From contig NC_080702.1 of assembly GCF_030445035.2 (NCBI RefSeq), positions 10,982,029-11,046,028 on the forward strand: a stretch of 64,000 nt of DNA, read 5' to 3'. This DNA comes from Dasypus novemcinctus. Taxonomy: Eukaryota > Chordata > Mammalia > Cingulata > Dasypodidae. A program made the position numbers and the translations under genes. This document shows positions 1 to 11,995 of the stretch, piece by piece. The notes beneath the pieces are model-generated. The model did no database searches and was not told the origin of the DNA. It saw nothing but the letters and a program-made list of their open reading frames with translations. The stretch's first letter is position 1. Each line of letters opens with the position of its first letter.

Positions 1-1565
1 TTCTCAAGAGAAAGGGCCGGGTACAAAGTTTCCTAACTGAAAGATTAGCTATTTTCCAACTTGCTAAGAAAAAATTGCAATTCTAAACCTGAGAAATACG
101 TCACTCGTTTTATTCCAGTTTAATCACTTGAGTTTGCAAAAGACTTTGAAATCAAACTGGCATGGGGTAGTGTAATTTTCACTCTCTTTTCTGTGAGCAT
201 GATCTTTTACTAAAAAACTAAATCGGAAAACGTTTACAATTATGGATTAAGGTAACAGAATTCATAAATTCTAAAATATTTTGATGAAAAAAAAACCTAC
301 TTTAGAGAGATCTCTATGCACTATTCCTGACATTAGTAAGAATTTGAAGGTACTTTTTATCACAAAAACTATCCGTTTGGAGGAAATCCATCTAAAATCC
401 AATACCAATAATATTAAGGAAAGAAAGCATTTAAGCAAAAGTAGACTGAGGAGTTTTGTTGATATAATGTAAAGCAAGCACACAAAATTTCAATGATTAG
501 TTTCCCTAAAAATTAAATAGCTACTTCATTTTTGGACTGTGTTACTTCACAAAACTATACTTAAACTACTCAGGTGCTTTAGTCCTTAAATTAAGTATGT
601 TTGTCTTCAAATATTCCTATAGCATCAATATTAACTGGTTTTTAAAAAGGCTTAAACATGGTAAATATCAAAACTGCATTAAGTACCATTTCAATTTCCT
701 TATATAATTACCCACTGCAAATTAATTTACTGGTTAATCTCACCATTTTAGTTCATTTACAGCTTGTGTTCTTGTGTATATATACACTTTCCATTAAAGA
801 TGTTGTTCTGAGTAACAAAGTAAATGGAAAAGGGAGAAATGTGAAAGGATTTGGAATTCTCAAAACTATGTATTTTTCCTGCAGTGTTATTCTTAAGGCA
901 ATTGTCAGAAATTATTTTTAAGCAAGTTGTTTCATTTCTTGATGTTTGCCTACCCGCCTAGGCCAGTGTGCTTCATTGTGCTCCATTTGCTGTGCAATGC
1001 TTTTTAGCATGCTCACCGCCTGAAAGCCAAGTTGGTTAAAACAAGAGTGCCTGGCATGTACGTTCCAAACCCAGGATTTGAGCTTTTGGTGTAGGAAACA
1101 ACTGCCCATCAGGTACAGTTGTGCATCTCAATTAGCCATTGAAGCCTGCCCAGAAGCCTGACAACCTAATTTGTCAAGCAGGATTTGCCTTGACAGGGCA
1201 AGTTTAAGGATGGTCAGGCAGGATTTGGAGGTCTTCTTTTAAAAACTATCCCCCCCAGGTGTTTCCACTCAATTCATCTACTAGGCCTGGTCATTGTATG
1301 AGCTTGATACGCAGGTCTCAGGGCTTATTTTGACTACAAAATAAATTCCCAAATCACAAGGACACGTAGGCATGAGCTAAGGAAGACTCCTTGTCCTTTT
1401 CAACCCTTAGAGCCCAGCCCTCTGAGTTCTTGAAGAGTTGCTTTGTATTGCTTTGTTTGGTCTTCAGCATTGAAGCATTGGGGTGTGGGGAGAATATGTA
1501 ATAATTGGCTTTACACCCAGGGATCCCATTTTTCTCTTTCGTATAGTTCATTCTTTTAAAAATTA
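1..1565. other. No gene recognised (AT-rich intergenic)
   Basis: About 1.5 kb of AT-rich sequence with only short chance reading frames. I recognise no exon, RNA gene or repeat family. A somewhat GC-richer patch at about 940-1330 could be an old unclassified repeat, but nothing in it is diagnostic. Confidence 0.5.
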
Positions 1566-1569
1566 AACA

Positions 1570-2570
1570 GAATTTGCAGTTAAAAAAATTAATAAATGAA
1601 ACTATATCAAAATTAAGAGTTCTTTTTCTTCAGAAGAAAAAGAAAAAGCTAAATTGGAAAGTCATAATCCACAATGTGGAAGAATGTAAAAAGTCTCCTA
1701 CCAAAAAAATGAGAACAGGATAGGTGACCAAAATAAAAATTATTCAAAAGCTTGAACAAATAATTCACAAAAGAGCATGTACATGAGGCTCATAAACATA
1801 CAAAAGGATGCTCTACATATCCAAGCATCAGAGAAATGTGAACAAGTCCATTATGAGACATTAGCACTTACGAAACTGGCTAATGTTTACATGACCTATA
1901 CCATCAATTATTGGTTAAGATGTAAAACCATAACCAATGAATACCTTGCAAAGCAAAGTGTTTGGAGACATTTTTGCAAGCTCCTTGGAAGTTTGGGGGC
2001 AGTTCCAACAAAGACTGAACTTATTTTCAGTTTATAACCCAGCAATCCCCCCACACCAACAATTTATATTCTGCAAATTTAGATATGCATTACCAAAAGA
2101 TCCATATTCATTTATATGTGCACAATTTAAAACAAACAAGCAAACAAACAAAAAAGAAACTACCAGAGCATCACCAAACCTAACATTGACAAATGCATTT
2201 TAGAATGTTCACACAGTGAAACAAAATACAGGAAGTAGCTTAAACTAAATGTAGTTATGATAAACAAAAGAGATAAATAGCACCAATATTCTGTAATAGG
2301 AGAGACAAAAAGAACTAATACAGACAATTTCATTTATATGAATTACAAAAATGTGAAAATAATATGTTCTGATGGACGTCAGGAAAATGGTTATCATTTG
2401 ATATGGTATTGACTAGAGTGGGCATGAGGGGACCTCTGGGGTTCTAGAACATTTCTTAATCTGAGTGTCAGTTACACAAGTGTTCTGGATTTGCAAAAAT
2501 TCATGAAGTTATCATTTTAATGAGAACATATTCTAGCATTTTCATAAACTGAATGCAAGTGGCATGAAGA
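1570..2570 (+). mobile_element. Old LINE-1 3' fragment
   Basis: The block carries the sense-strand hallmarks of a mammalian L1 3' end in degraded form. Near 2030-2050 there is a tract equivalent to the conserved 'ataacccagcaatcccc' segment near the end of L1 ORF2. It is followed by an A-rich, CA-poor stretch and a 3' region containing a 'tgaattacaaaaatg' type sequence. No continuous ORF2 frame survives. The family assignment (an old L1M-like subfamily) is from recalled consensus and is approximate, as are the borders. Confidence 0.5.
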
Positions 2571-3480
2571 ATTTTACTACTATGACAGTAATTTCCAAAA
2601 GAGAAGTCCAGTTATAAGAGTGAGAGGATTAAGCATGAACTATTTGATCTCTCCCCTGCCATTTTAGCAGGAAATTGTTGACAGCATCTGAGAAGACCTC
2701 CCAAAACACAGAAGTGGGATGGGTGGGTGGAGGTCAGCAAAACACAGCCCAAACAAGATCCTTACTCTCTTTCCTTAATCCCAGCTTTTCCATTACTTCT
2801 CACCACTCTCTTACAGGACAGGATGCTGGGAAATGGCTTTTTAAAAAGAAAATTAGCTTGAAATCAAAGACATTAATTTACACTTGGTCAGTTTGGCAGC
2901 ACTTATGAAAAGAAACAGCTTATGAGCAGGAGAAGGAGGCATATAAAAGGAACTTAATCGGTCCCCAAATAGTTTCAGTGTACAATTTTTCAGGAAGTCT
3001 CTCCCATTATCCTTTCAGTGGAAGCTAGTTTCACCACCTGAGTCAACCAAATGTGCTGAATGTCATTTTTTCCTTACAGAATGTGCACAAAAACAGGTTC
3101 TACCTGGTTGGATACTAGATACACCCTTTCCAGAATCACAGAAAACAATAAACAAAGTTTCCCAGCTAAAATATGGCAGAGCCAGGGCATAAAAATGCTT
3201 TCTAATTCTGGAGGTCTGATAACAAATAGTTTCTTAATAGAATCATTCATGGCATAATTATGCTGTCAGTTCATCCTTAGTAGAGATCTACTGAAGTGAG
3301 TGGGTGGATAATACAGGCTCTGAATTGGCATTGTCTAGGTTTTGGCAAGGAAGTCTGACAATATATCCAAAGACTATTTTAATAGTTTGGATTGTTTACT
3401 TATTCACCAGAAAATATACTTCTCTAATTTAGTCTCCATCCCTTCTTTACAGTTGTGGGAGTTGGGGAGGTTTGCACAAA
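2571..3480. other. No gene recognised (intergenic)
   Basis: AT-rich sequence with chance frames only. No recognisable exon, promoter or repeat. Confidence 0.45.
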
Positions 3481-3484
3481 TTTT

Positions 3485-4140
3485 TAAAAAATATATTTTT
3501 GTTAGAGATGTGAATTTACAGAACTATCATACACATGTGTGGAATTCCCATACAACCCCCCTCCACCAACACTACATTTTTGTAAAGCACTTGTTACAGA
3601 TTATAAGATAGTACCATCATACTATTACCACTAACTATGCTCTATAGCGTGCATTCTGTATATTTCTCCACACACCCCTATTATTATCACAGTACATCTT
3701 TGGCATTGATGCAAGCATATTACAGTATTGCTGTTAACTATGGGCCATAGGTTACCTTCCCATGCTTCCTCACGTTCTTACCACCTTGCAATTGGGATGT
3801 ACATTTGTTCTAGCTCATAGAAGGACATTCTTGTATTTGCACTATTAACCTCAATTCTCATCCACCTCTGGGTTCACTATGTTATTGACTTCCTAGATTA
3901 TTCTCTAGCTTTCTTTCAATTGACATTTACATCCCTAGACTACCCTTTTCAGCCACAATCTCATTTATGAACTAGCTGCATTAGTCCTACTCACTATAAT
4001 GTGTTACCATCAACTTTATCCACTGCCACACTTTTACAGTCAAGTTAGTTAAAAGTTCAACATATATTAAGCATCAGTATCCCTTCTCATCCCTTTCCTT
4101 GCAAGATTTTAATTAACAGATTAGTATGAAACATAACATC
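3485..4140 (-). mobile_element. LINE-1 3'-end fragment (reverse orientation)
   Basis: Begins with an A/T-rich run, then a 'gatgtgaatttacagaact' type motif, a pyrimidine-rich segment and 'ccaccaacactacattt'. The same order recurs at about 6.33, 22.69 and 25.57 kb and, in sense orientation, at 14.7 and 21.6 kb. It is the reverse complement of an L1 3' end. Later sequence with repeated 'actattaacta' and 'ccatag' elements matches the 3'-UTR stretch seen in the longer L1 at 6.4-6.9 kb. No ORF is preserved. Confidence 0.6.
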
Positions 4141-4439
4141 TGGAATGTAAGGTAAACATTTTATTTAATTTCTCTTATTTTGAGTTACTGAATTTTCATC
4201 ACTCAATAGGTATTTGAGTCCAATTGCAGCTCAAGATTCAATAGTGTAACTTTCACAATATTGATTCAACAAAGAAGTTGACAGAGTAAAATATATTTTC
4301 CTAGAAGTCAGAAATCTAATTCTAAATTGCCGTGTATCTTCTATTGGCATAACTTACATATGAAGTGGGATGGACTGTGAGAAAGTGAGTCAACTGCATA
4401 GTGTAAACAGTCCATATGATACCTCATTTTTAAAAAATA

Positions 4440-4980
4440 AATTGCAAATTCGAGAGTCCCCAGGACCACCGTCAAGGTTTCATGACTTGCTAGAAGGACT
4501 CTGAGAACTCACTGAGAGCTGTTATATTCACAGTTATAGTCTATTAACTGGAATAGGACACAGATTAAAGTCAGTCAAGGGAAGACACACATAGGGCAGA
4601 GTGGAGAAAAAGAACCAGATACAGAGCTTCCTGTTATCCTCTCCCCAAGGAGTCAAGAGAGTGTTATTTCCATGCATGAATGTGTGAGAACACATATTGC
4701 AAACAAATGGAAGCTCATGTGAGCCTTGGGGTCATAGTTTGTGGGGTTCCATCACGTAAGCATAACTGATCTCAATTTATATTCACCGACCCCTCCGGAG
4801 GCTAATACTGTATAAGCCAAGCCACTAACCTAAATCACATTTTTATCACCTTTCTTACCAAAGTCCACAGGTCAGCAAGGATACTTCTATTTGCTATGAC
4901 ATTCCAAGGGCCTAGATAATGCCTTGCAGTAGCCAAGGGTAAAACTCAGCCTTTTCTTTGAGTACGACTTACTTGTTTAC
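4440..4980. repeat. Possible old LTR fragment
   Basis: A moderately GC-rich block with 'ctagaaggactctgagaactcactgagagctg', a region resembling 'tctattaactggaataggacacag', and 'gaagctcatgtgagcc...ggggttccatcacgtaag'. From memory this word order resembles an old ERVL/MaLR-type LTR, but I cannot name the family or define the ends. It could also be an unclassified interspersed repeat. Confidence 0.35.
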
Positions 4981-6320
4981 TAAAAGATGGTATGATATAC
5001 AAAATCCTTTTTTGCTTAATTTATTTTTTCATTGATACCCATTAGATAATATTAAGCACTGTGAACCTTACAACACTTATATAAAGAATTAAAAGGTAAC
5101 TATATATCAATTCAAATATAAATAGCGTATTTTTTCTTATGTTTTGATGATAGTGCAGAAATTTTAACAGGGCATAGTTGAAAGTTTTTGCCAAAATGGT
5201 GCTTATGCATTTTAGATATACCCCACTTTAGGGACAGACATACTAGTACATTTATATAATATTTTATTTATAGTCACTAAGATTTAAAAAGAGAAACATT
5301 GAATAGGAGATAACATTCAAGAGAAGAGATTTGCCAGAAAAAGGTAGAAGGAAATAGTGTAGCAAAGATATTTTCAAATTAAACAAAAAGGAATTTAGAA
5401 TACATTCAGAAAGAAAAGAACTAATATAAGAATTATTGAGTTGTGAGGAATTTTCATTACTTCCTGACACTCAGAATCTTCCTTCATAATTTGGTCTGCA
5501 ATATTGAAGGGTACAAATATTCATTTTGATTCCAGGTTTTCATCAGTGTATTAAATTTATACTTGATTAGAGCCCACGATAAAGAGTTCATGATTAAGTT
5601 AATATCTCTTCCAAACATAATTGCCCACAAACAACAGCAATACATAGAAACACATGCACAAAGTCACAAACACAGCACACAAGTCTGCCCTCTTTTTAAG
5701 TTGAAGAGCAACAACATAGTGGGCCTGTTGTCTTATTTAGTGTATTTAACCAGTTAAGTCAACTGAAAGATTCAAACTGTGTTTAAAGTCCAAGTCTAAT
5801 GTTTAAACCTCTAAAAATTTTGTCCTTAGTAAGTGTGAGAAGGTGATGATCTCATTACATTTATTTGGGAAGACTATCCTGTCATTGCATGAGCAGGACG
5901 TTTTTCACAATTAATCCTTAGGGAAATTAACTTCCCTCCACTTTGTCTCCCCCTAATTACATTTCCATGGATATTTCCATTCTTGCCTGTAGTAATATAT
6001 TTGTTTGCAGAATTGTTTAAATTACTATTAATAAATCCGTGTATTGTCAAACAGTCAGGCCCAAATTTATTTGAGAATTCCAAGTAAACAGTTGTAAAAC
6101 TAAAAGTTAGAATGTTTTAATCTGATGTTTACCTGATTATGTTGCAAATTTTAGTCAGAATCAAGTTAGTTTCCAAAAGATTTTTAGCAGAGACTACACA
6201 ACTGATTTCATAATTATGAATTCAGTTTGTTAACTCCATTACTGCTTTGGGAGAAACATCTCGAATTGGAAGTTGCAAAAGTAATAAATTAGTGGAAATA
6301 TATAAATATTTTATTTGGGA
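4981..6320. other. No gene recognised (intergenic)
   Basis: AT-rich sequence with short chance frames on both strands. No diagnostic repeat or exon seen. Confidence 0.45.
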
Positions 6321-6324
6321 AGAA

Positions 6325-8503
6325 TTTCACACAGGTTTTTAATAGAGAAGTTGTGATTTTACAGACCAATCGAACATACAATACAGGATTCCCACACACG
6401 AGCCCACCACCACCACTACATACTGGTGTGGAACATTTGTTAGAATTGATGATAGTACTCTTTAGTAATTATGCTCTTTTCAACAGTGGTTACCTCTGTT
6501 ACAATGGATGAAACCTTATTAAAATAGCACTATTAGCTATGGTCCATAATTTGTATTCAATTAATTTTTCATATTCCATCTATTATTAACATATTGTATT
6601 AGCATAATATCTTTGCTATAATTCATGAATGAACAAGTCTTGTGCTATTAACTATAATCCATTTCTACAAAAGGATTCACGGTGTTACAGTCTTATGGTT
6701 TATCTTTAAAGTAATATTCTAGTAACATATATCTAAAGTTTTCCCTTTTAACAATATTCACCTATATAATTTGGTGCTGTTAATTACACTCAAGATAATG
6801 GGCTACCGATACCACCATCCATTTCCAAACACTTATAATAAACATAAATACAAATTTTTTTTAAAGATTAAGCATCAACCCCCCTTTGTCTAACCACAGT
6901 CTATCCCCTTATAACCTATATACTGCATTCTAACTCTATGAGTTTGCTGATTATAATTCATTCATCACAAGAGAGATAATACAATAGTTGCCCTTTTCTT
7001 TCTGGCTTGTTTCAGTTAGTGTAATGTCCTCAAGATTCATGCAAATTTAGCATGCATTAGGACTTCGTTCCTTAATTTGGCTGAAAAATAATCCATTATA
7101 TGTACTTAACACCATTCTTTGTTTATCCATTCATCTGTTGATGGACACTGAGTTTGCTTCCATCCTTTGGAAATTCTGCAATTGTGAAAAATGCCTCTAT
7201 GAACATTAGTGTGCAAATATCTGTTTTAATTCCCAATTTCAATTCTTGTGAGTGTATTCCTAGAATTGGGATTATCAGGTCTATGGTAATTCTCTATTTA
7301 CCATGCTGAGGAATTATCAACCCTGTTTGACAGCAGCCACACCATTTTACATTGCCAGCAACAACGAATGAGTGTTCCTATTTCTCCACAAGTTCTCTAA
7401 AACTTGTAGTTTCCCTTTATATTTTAGTAATAGCCATTCTAGGAGATGTGAGATAATATCTCACTAGGGCTTTTAATTTCATTTCCCTAATAGCTAGTGA
7501 GGTTGAGCATTTTTTCATGTGCTTTCTAGTGAAATATATATCCTCTTCAGAGAAATGTCTATTCCAGACTTTGCCCATTTTTAATTATTTTTTTTGTCTT
7601 TTTAGTGTTGAGTTATAGGATTTCCTTATATATTCTTGATATTAAAACCTTAATGGATAAGTGGTTTCCAAATATTCTCTCTATTGAGTTTGTTTTTTCT
7701 TCAATTTCATGACAAGGTCTTTTGATGCACAAAAGTTTTAATTTTCAGGAGGCCCCATTTTTTTTCTTTTTTCGTTTCTTGCATGAGCTGTGGCTTCAAA
7801 GCCCAAGAAACCATTGTTCAAATCAAGGTCCCAAAGATGCTCTGCTCTATTTTCTTCTAGGAGTTTTATAGTCCTGGTTTTTACACTGAGTTATTTATAT
7901 ATTACTTTTTTATATGGTATGAGATTGGGGCCCTCTTTCATTCTTTTCACATGGATTGCCAATTCTCCTGTTTCTCTCTGTTGATGAATCTGTTTTTTTC
8001 CCAGTTGAATGGACTTGACAGTCTTACAAAATCAGTTGTCATACCACTACCATCTTGCCTCCATTCTTCCAGATGTGAAGTCATCTGAGTCCTGGTTTCG
8101 GGTGAGAAATCAACTCTTAATCTTATGGAGATACCCTTACACGTGGTGGATCTCTTTTCTCATGTGCTTTTATGATTCTGTTTGTCTTGAACTTTTGACA
8201 AGCTGATATGTATGTGTCTCAGAGTAGGTCTTCCAGGATTTATTGGGCTTGGAGTACATTGTGCTTTCTGTTTCCTCAAACAGTCCTACTGCCCCACTTT
8301 GCCTTCTCTTCACCGTCTGGACTGCCCATAATGCACGTTTGTGGTTTCATTTTGTCATTCAATTCCTTGAGTCTCTGCTGAATTTTTTCCATTTTTTAGT
8401 CGGTCTTTTCTATCTACACAATTCCAGATGTCCTATTTTCGATGTCACTAATTCTTTTCTTTGCCTAGTCAAATCTGCTGTTATGTGCTTCTAGTATATT
8501 TTT
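6325..8503 (-). mobile_element. LINE-1, reverse orientation, internally deleted
   Basis: Reading left to right this is the reverse complement of an L1. The 3' end and 3'-UTR lie at about 6.33-6.97 kb. The C-terminal part of ORF2 follows at 7.0-8.04 kb, with the conserved antisense words 'gttgatggacactgag', 'gagatgtgagataatatctca' and 'tagctagtgaggttgagcat'. At about 8.04-8.06 kb the sequence jumps to a segment like the ORF1/5' region. It contains 'gtgagaaatcaactcttaat' and 'atgtgtctcagagtaggtc', equivalent to 31.45-31.95 kb of the larger L1 in this window. About 3 kb or more of ORF2 is therefore missing. Both remaining parts are full of stops. The 5' edge abuts a truncated SINE at 8.5 kb. Confidence 0.8.
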
Positions 8504-8782
8504 TCAAAGAATTATTTATTGGTTTTTATTTATTTCTCTCCCCTTCCCCCACTCCCCCCTCCCCCCCATTTTCTGCTCTCTTGTGTCCATTTGCTGTGTA
8601 TTCTTCTGTGTCTGCTTGCATTGTCAGCAGTACTGGGAATCTGTGTGTCTTTTTGTTGCATCATCTTGCTGTGTCAGCTCTGTGTGTGTGTGGTGCTACT
8701 CCTGGACAGGCTGAGTTTTATTCATGCGGGGTGGCTCTCCTTGCGGGGCTCACTCCTTGTGTGTGTGGCTCCCCTAGTTCTA
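8504..8782 (-). mobile_element. DAS-type tRNA-derived SINE, truncated
   Basis: The left edge is the reverse complement of the A-rich 'aaataaataaa' tail plus a C/T-rich tract. It continues with 'tctgctctcttgtgtccatttgctgtgt' and 'tttttgttgcatcatcttgctgtgtc', as in the four longer copies here. It stops at about 8780, before the tRNA-like head that carries the promoter boxes, so it is 5'-truncated and should not be transcribable from its own promoter. Confidence 0.85.
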
Positions 8783-9270
8783 AAGATAATGAACTTGTGG
8801 CAACATATTTTTAATAACTACAAATTTCTTCACTTAAATTTAGTTAGCTAACAAGGTGAAGTTAACTTTTTAATGCACAGTTGCCTGCTTTCATTTCACT
8901 TGATTAGAAGAGATAATATTCATTCTTCATTTTGATAATATAAAAGTAAATTTTAACAAAATGTGCCTATGTGCATAAAAATTATGACTATTTAGACAAA
9001 GAAAAGCCACACTTGTAAAATGATTTTCAGCCTGTCTTTTTCACACATTTCCCTTCTTGGAATAGCACTACAGCACAGTTCTACACTTCCAATGATGGCA
9101 TTCATGGATTTTCCTGTCAAATTCTAGACCACACTCTGCCTTGTTTTGTGATTTTCTCTCCTTAAGTAGCAGTATGTTTTCTCTGAAATAAGACAGTATA
9201 CATGACTAAGTGTGGATAATTCTTTTGTTATCAAATATATACGGTATTGAAACTCAAGTTCATTGAGAAA
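8783..9270. other. No gene recognised (intergenic)
   Basis: AT-rich spacer between two SINEs with nothing recognisable. Confidence 0.45.
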
Positions 9271-9709
9271 TTAATGCCAAAAAATATTTTTCAAAGATTT
9301 ATTTATTTATTTCTCTCCCCTCCCCGTCCCCCAACCCCAGTTGTCTGTTCTCTGTGTCTATTTGCTGCATCTTCTTTGTCCGCTTCTGTTGTTATCAGCA
9401 CCATGGGAATCTGTGTTTCTTTTTGTTGCACCATCTTGTTGTGCCATCTCTGTTTGTGCGGCACCATTCCTGGGCAGGCTGCACTTTCTTTCACACTGGG
9501 CGGCTCTCCTTATGGGGCGCACTCCTTGTGCATGGGGCTCTCTATGCAGGGGACACCCCTGTGTGGCACAGCACTCCTTGCGCGCATTAGCATTGCGCAT
9601 GGGCCAGCTCCACATGGGTCAAGGAGGCTCGGGGTTTGAACCACTGACCTCCCATGTGATAGATGGATGCCCTAATGACTGGGCCAAGTCCGCCACCTTA
9701 ATGCCAAAA
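9271..9709 (-). mobile_element. DAS-type tRNA-derived SINE, full length with TSD
   Basis: A complete copy in reverse orientation. The A/T-rich tail is on the left ('aaagatttatttatttattt'). A C-rich tract and the body ('gttgtctgttctctgtgtctatttgctgc') follow. The right end carries the reverse complement of a tRNA-like head with a B-box-like 'gggtttgaaccactgacctcc' region at about 9630-9655. A 12-bp direct repeat, ttaatgccaaaa, flanks it at 9271-9282 and 9698-9709, which is the target-site duplication of L1-driven insertion. The 130-codon frame running through it is a chance frame. Confidence 0.92.
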
Positions 9710-9950
9710 TTAAGATGATTAGATAGATCTCAATAAACATTTTTGTCTTCATACTAATATGTCTGCAATATTATGTATCCCAAAGACTACAGTGGCCTTC
9801 ACAGATCTTGTATAATTTGTTAGAAATGAGATTAAGGCTGTGCTTCTATTAACAATTGTTTAACTGTTTACACAAATTGAATGGCTGATTGGAAGAACTG
9901 TTTTCCAATTTATAAATAAAGACACTAAATGTGTTTTCTTTTTTATCCTT
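9710..9950. other. No gene recognised (intergenic)
   Basis: Short AT-rich spacer. Nothing identified. Confidence 0.4.
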
Positions 9951-9954
9951 CACT

Positions 9955-10595
9955 TTTGTGTTTTTAAAAAAGCTTTAGATTACATAAAAGTTACATAAAA
10001 AATATAGGGCATTCCCTTATGCCCCACCCCTACACACTTTCCCATGAACAACATGTTTCATTAGTGTGGTACATTTGTTACAATTGATGAACACATTTTG
10101 AGGTATTGCTTTTACCTGTGGACTGTAGCACACATCATTGTTTACACTCTGTCCTACACAATTTTTAGGTTATGACAAAATATGTAATGGCCCGTATCCA
10201 TCACTGTACAGTCATGCAGCAGAATTCCAACATCCTGAAATGACCCCATATCACTCTGATTTTCCCCTCTTCCTTCCTTTAGAACCTCTGGTGGCCATTG
10301 CCTATATATAAAAGATTACAGTTCTGTCATTGCTAGAAGAATAATAAGTTTATAATAGAATAATAATAAGTCAACTTTATTCCAGTTTTCATTCCCCAAT
10401 CTTGAGAATTTTCAGATGGTGATGACCACCACCCTGTTTCTAATTGAGAGGGAGCTTAGGTCCCATGGAGCAGATGGATGGACTTACCTTGTTCACAGTT
10501 GCAAACACTCTGCTTCTTGGGATGGGCTTTGTTTATCCTCATCTCCTTGTTAGTTGTCCTGGGTGAGCCCAATGAACTGCAAAATATGAGTCCCT
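9955..10595 (-). mobile_element. LINE-1 3'-UTR copy (reverse orientation)
   Basis: Starts with a T-rich/A-rich junction and 'ttacataaaaaatatagggcattccc', then 'gtggtacatttgttacaattgatgaacacatttt'. It continues to 'gtcctgggtgagcccaatgaactg'. The same order is found at 62.24-62.80 kb, where the copy continues into sequence that adjoins ORF2 in the L1 at 54.6 kb. It is therefore the 3'-UTR end of a lineage L1, 5'-truncated. An internal purine/AT insertion around 10320-10370 is not shared with the other copies. Confidence 0.7.
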
Positions 10596-11640
10596 TTTAT
10601 AACAGTATTTTTAAGTATCTAGTTTGCTCCAGCTATAGCTATAGAAAATGGAAAGAAATAAATGATAATTTACCAAAAAACCTCTAATGATTCTTACATT
10701 CTAAAGGGAAATAACTCATAAATGTATAAATTTATCATACTTATGTTAGTATAGTGATATATGCTATGAAATGAAAGAAGGCAGATTTAAATAAATAATA
10801 GCAAAAATACAATTTTGATAAAACTGTCAAGCCAAGTATTTTTGAATTTAACATAGTTTAGTGGAGATCTAGAGAAAATTAGGATATAAATATGTAAGGG
10901 AGACTCTTTTAAGCAGAAAGATCATCATGCACAAAGTCCCTGAATAAGAAATTAACAAGTGAGATGAAAAAGTGGAAATTAGAAATAGGTCAGGTTGGGA
11001 ATAAGCAGGGTAGTTGAATCAAACACACTCATATAGACTTAGGTTTTCAGATTATTTTCTAAGTTGTCGAGAAATAATTTGAAGGGTTTCAATAATTGAA
11101 TGAATTATACATAAGGAGAGATAGTATGGTAAGCATATTAGATATAATCCTCTAATCCAATTTATTGAAACAGCCATTGGAAAAGAAACTAGATGAAGAC
11201 CAATGTCAAAAGACATTGAAGCATAGGGCACTCCCATATTTAGAGCTGGGAAAGAGAAGGAGGACTCATCAAAATGATTCTGAGAGGGAGTAGCCAAGGT
11301 AGTAGAAATAAAATATGATGGTGGGGAAATATGTTCTCCAATAATGGTGATTTAGATGATTCAGTCAATTGTCCCCAACGAAGACAAAATTTTGGCAACA
11401 TATCAGAAACATGCTTTAGATGTCTTCAGAGAAGAAAAATAATATTGGAAAGAGATTTGATCAAATCTGTGTTCATAAGGAAACCCAGGACATTGACTGT
11501 GGAATTGGGATCTTTGCCCTTGAAGAATCCACCTATCTGGAAGAAGAAATGGAGTTGATAAGAAACCACTATGGTATTTGACCTGACATGAAAAGCATAT
11601 GGACCAAAGATGGCATTAAAATACATAATGCTAAATTTTT
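10596..11640. other. No gene recognised (intergenic)
   Basis: About 1 kb of AT-rich sequence. Short opposing frames at 11052-11297 and 11331-11626 look like chance. Confidence 0.45.
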
Positions 11641-11641
11641 T

Positions 11642-11995
11642 TATTTAATTGCCTTTTAAAAAAAAAAGATACATAGATCACAAAAAAATTACATTAAAAA
11701 ATATAAGAGGTTTTCATATATCCCACTCCCCACACCCTGCACTCCTCCCACATAAACAACCTCTTTTGTCATTGTGGCACATTCATTACATTTGGTGAAT
11801 ACATTTTGGAGCAGTACTACACCACATGGATTATAGTTTACACTGTAGTTTATACTCTCCCCCAGTCCATTCAGTGGGTTATGGCAGGATATATAATGTC
11901 CAGCATCTGTCCCTGCAATATCATTTAGGACAAATCCAAGTTCCAAAAGTTGCCCCCACATCACATTTTAGCTAAATTGAGATGATAGACCTATA
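11642..11995 (-). mobile_element. LINE-1 3'-UTR copy (reverse orientation), short
   Basis: Reverse-complement poly-A region ('ccttttaaaaaaaaaagatac'), then 'aaaaatataagaggttttcat', a C-rich tract, 'cctcccacataaacaacctc' and 'acatttggtgaatacattttgga'. It matches the left part of the 52.7 kb and 47.5 kb copies and ends after the 'ccaagttcc...gcccccacatcaca' segment, so it is a severely 5'-truncated insertion. Confidence 0.75.

Noticed and set aside
9247-9718. Frames of 78-130 codons on both strands
   Set aside because: All fall in a DAS-type SINE; the same frames recur at the other SINE copies (8.5, 15.0, 40.6, 41.4 kb).
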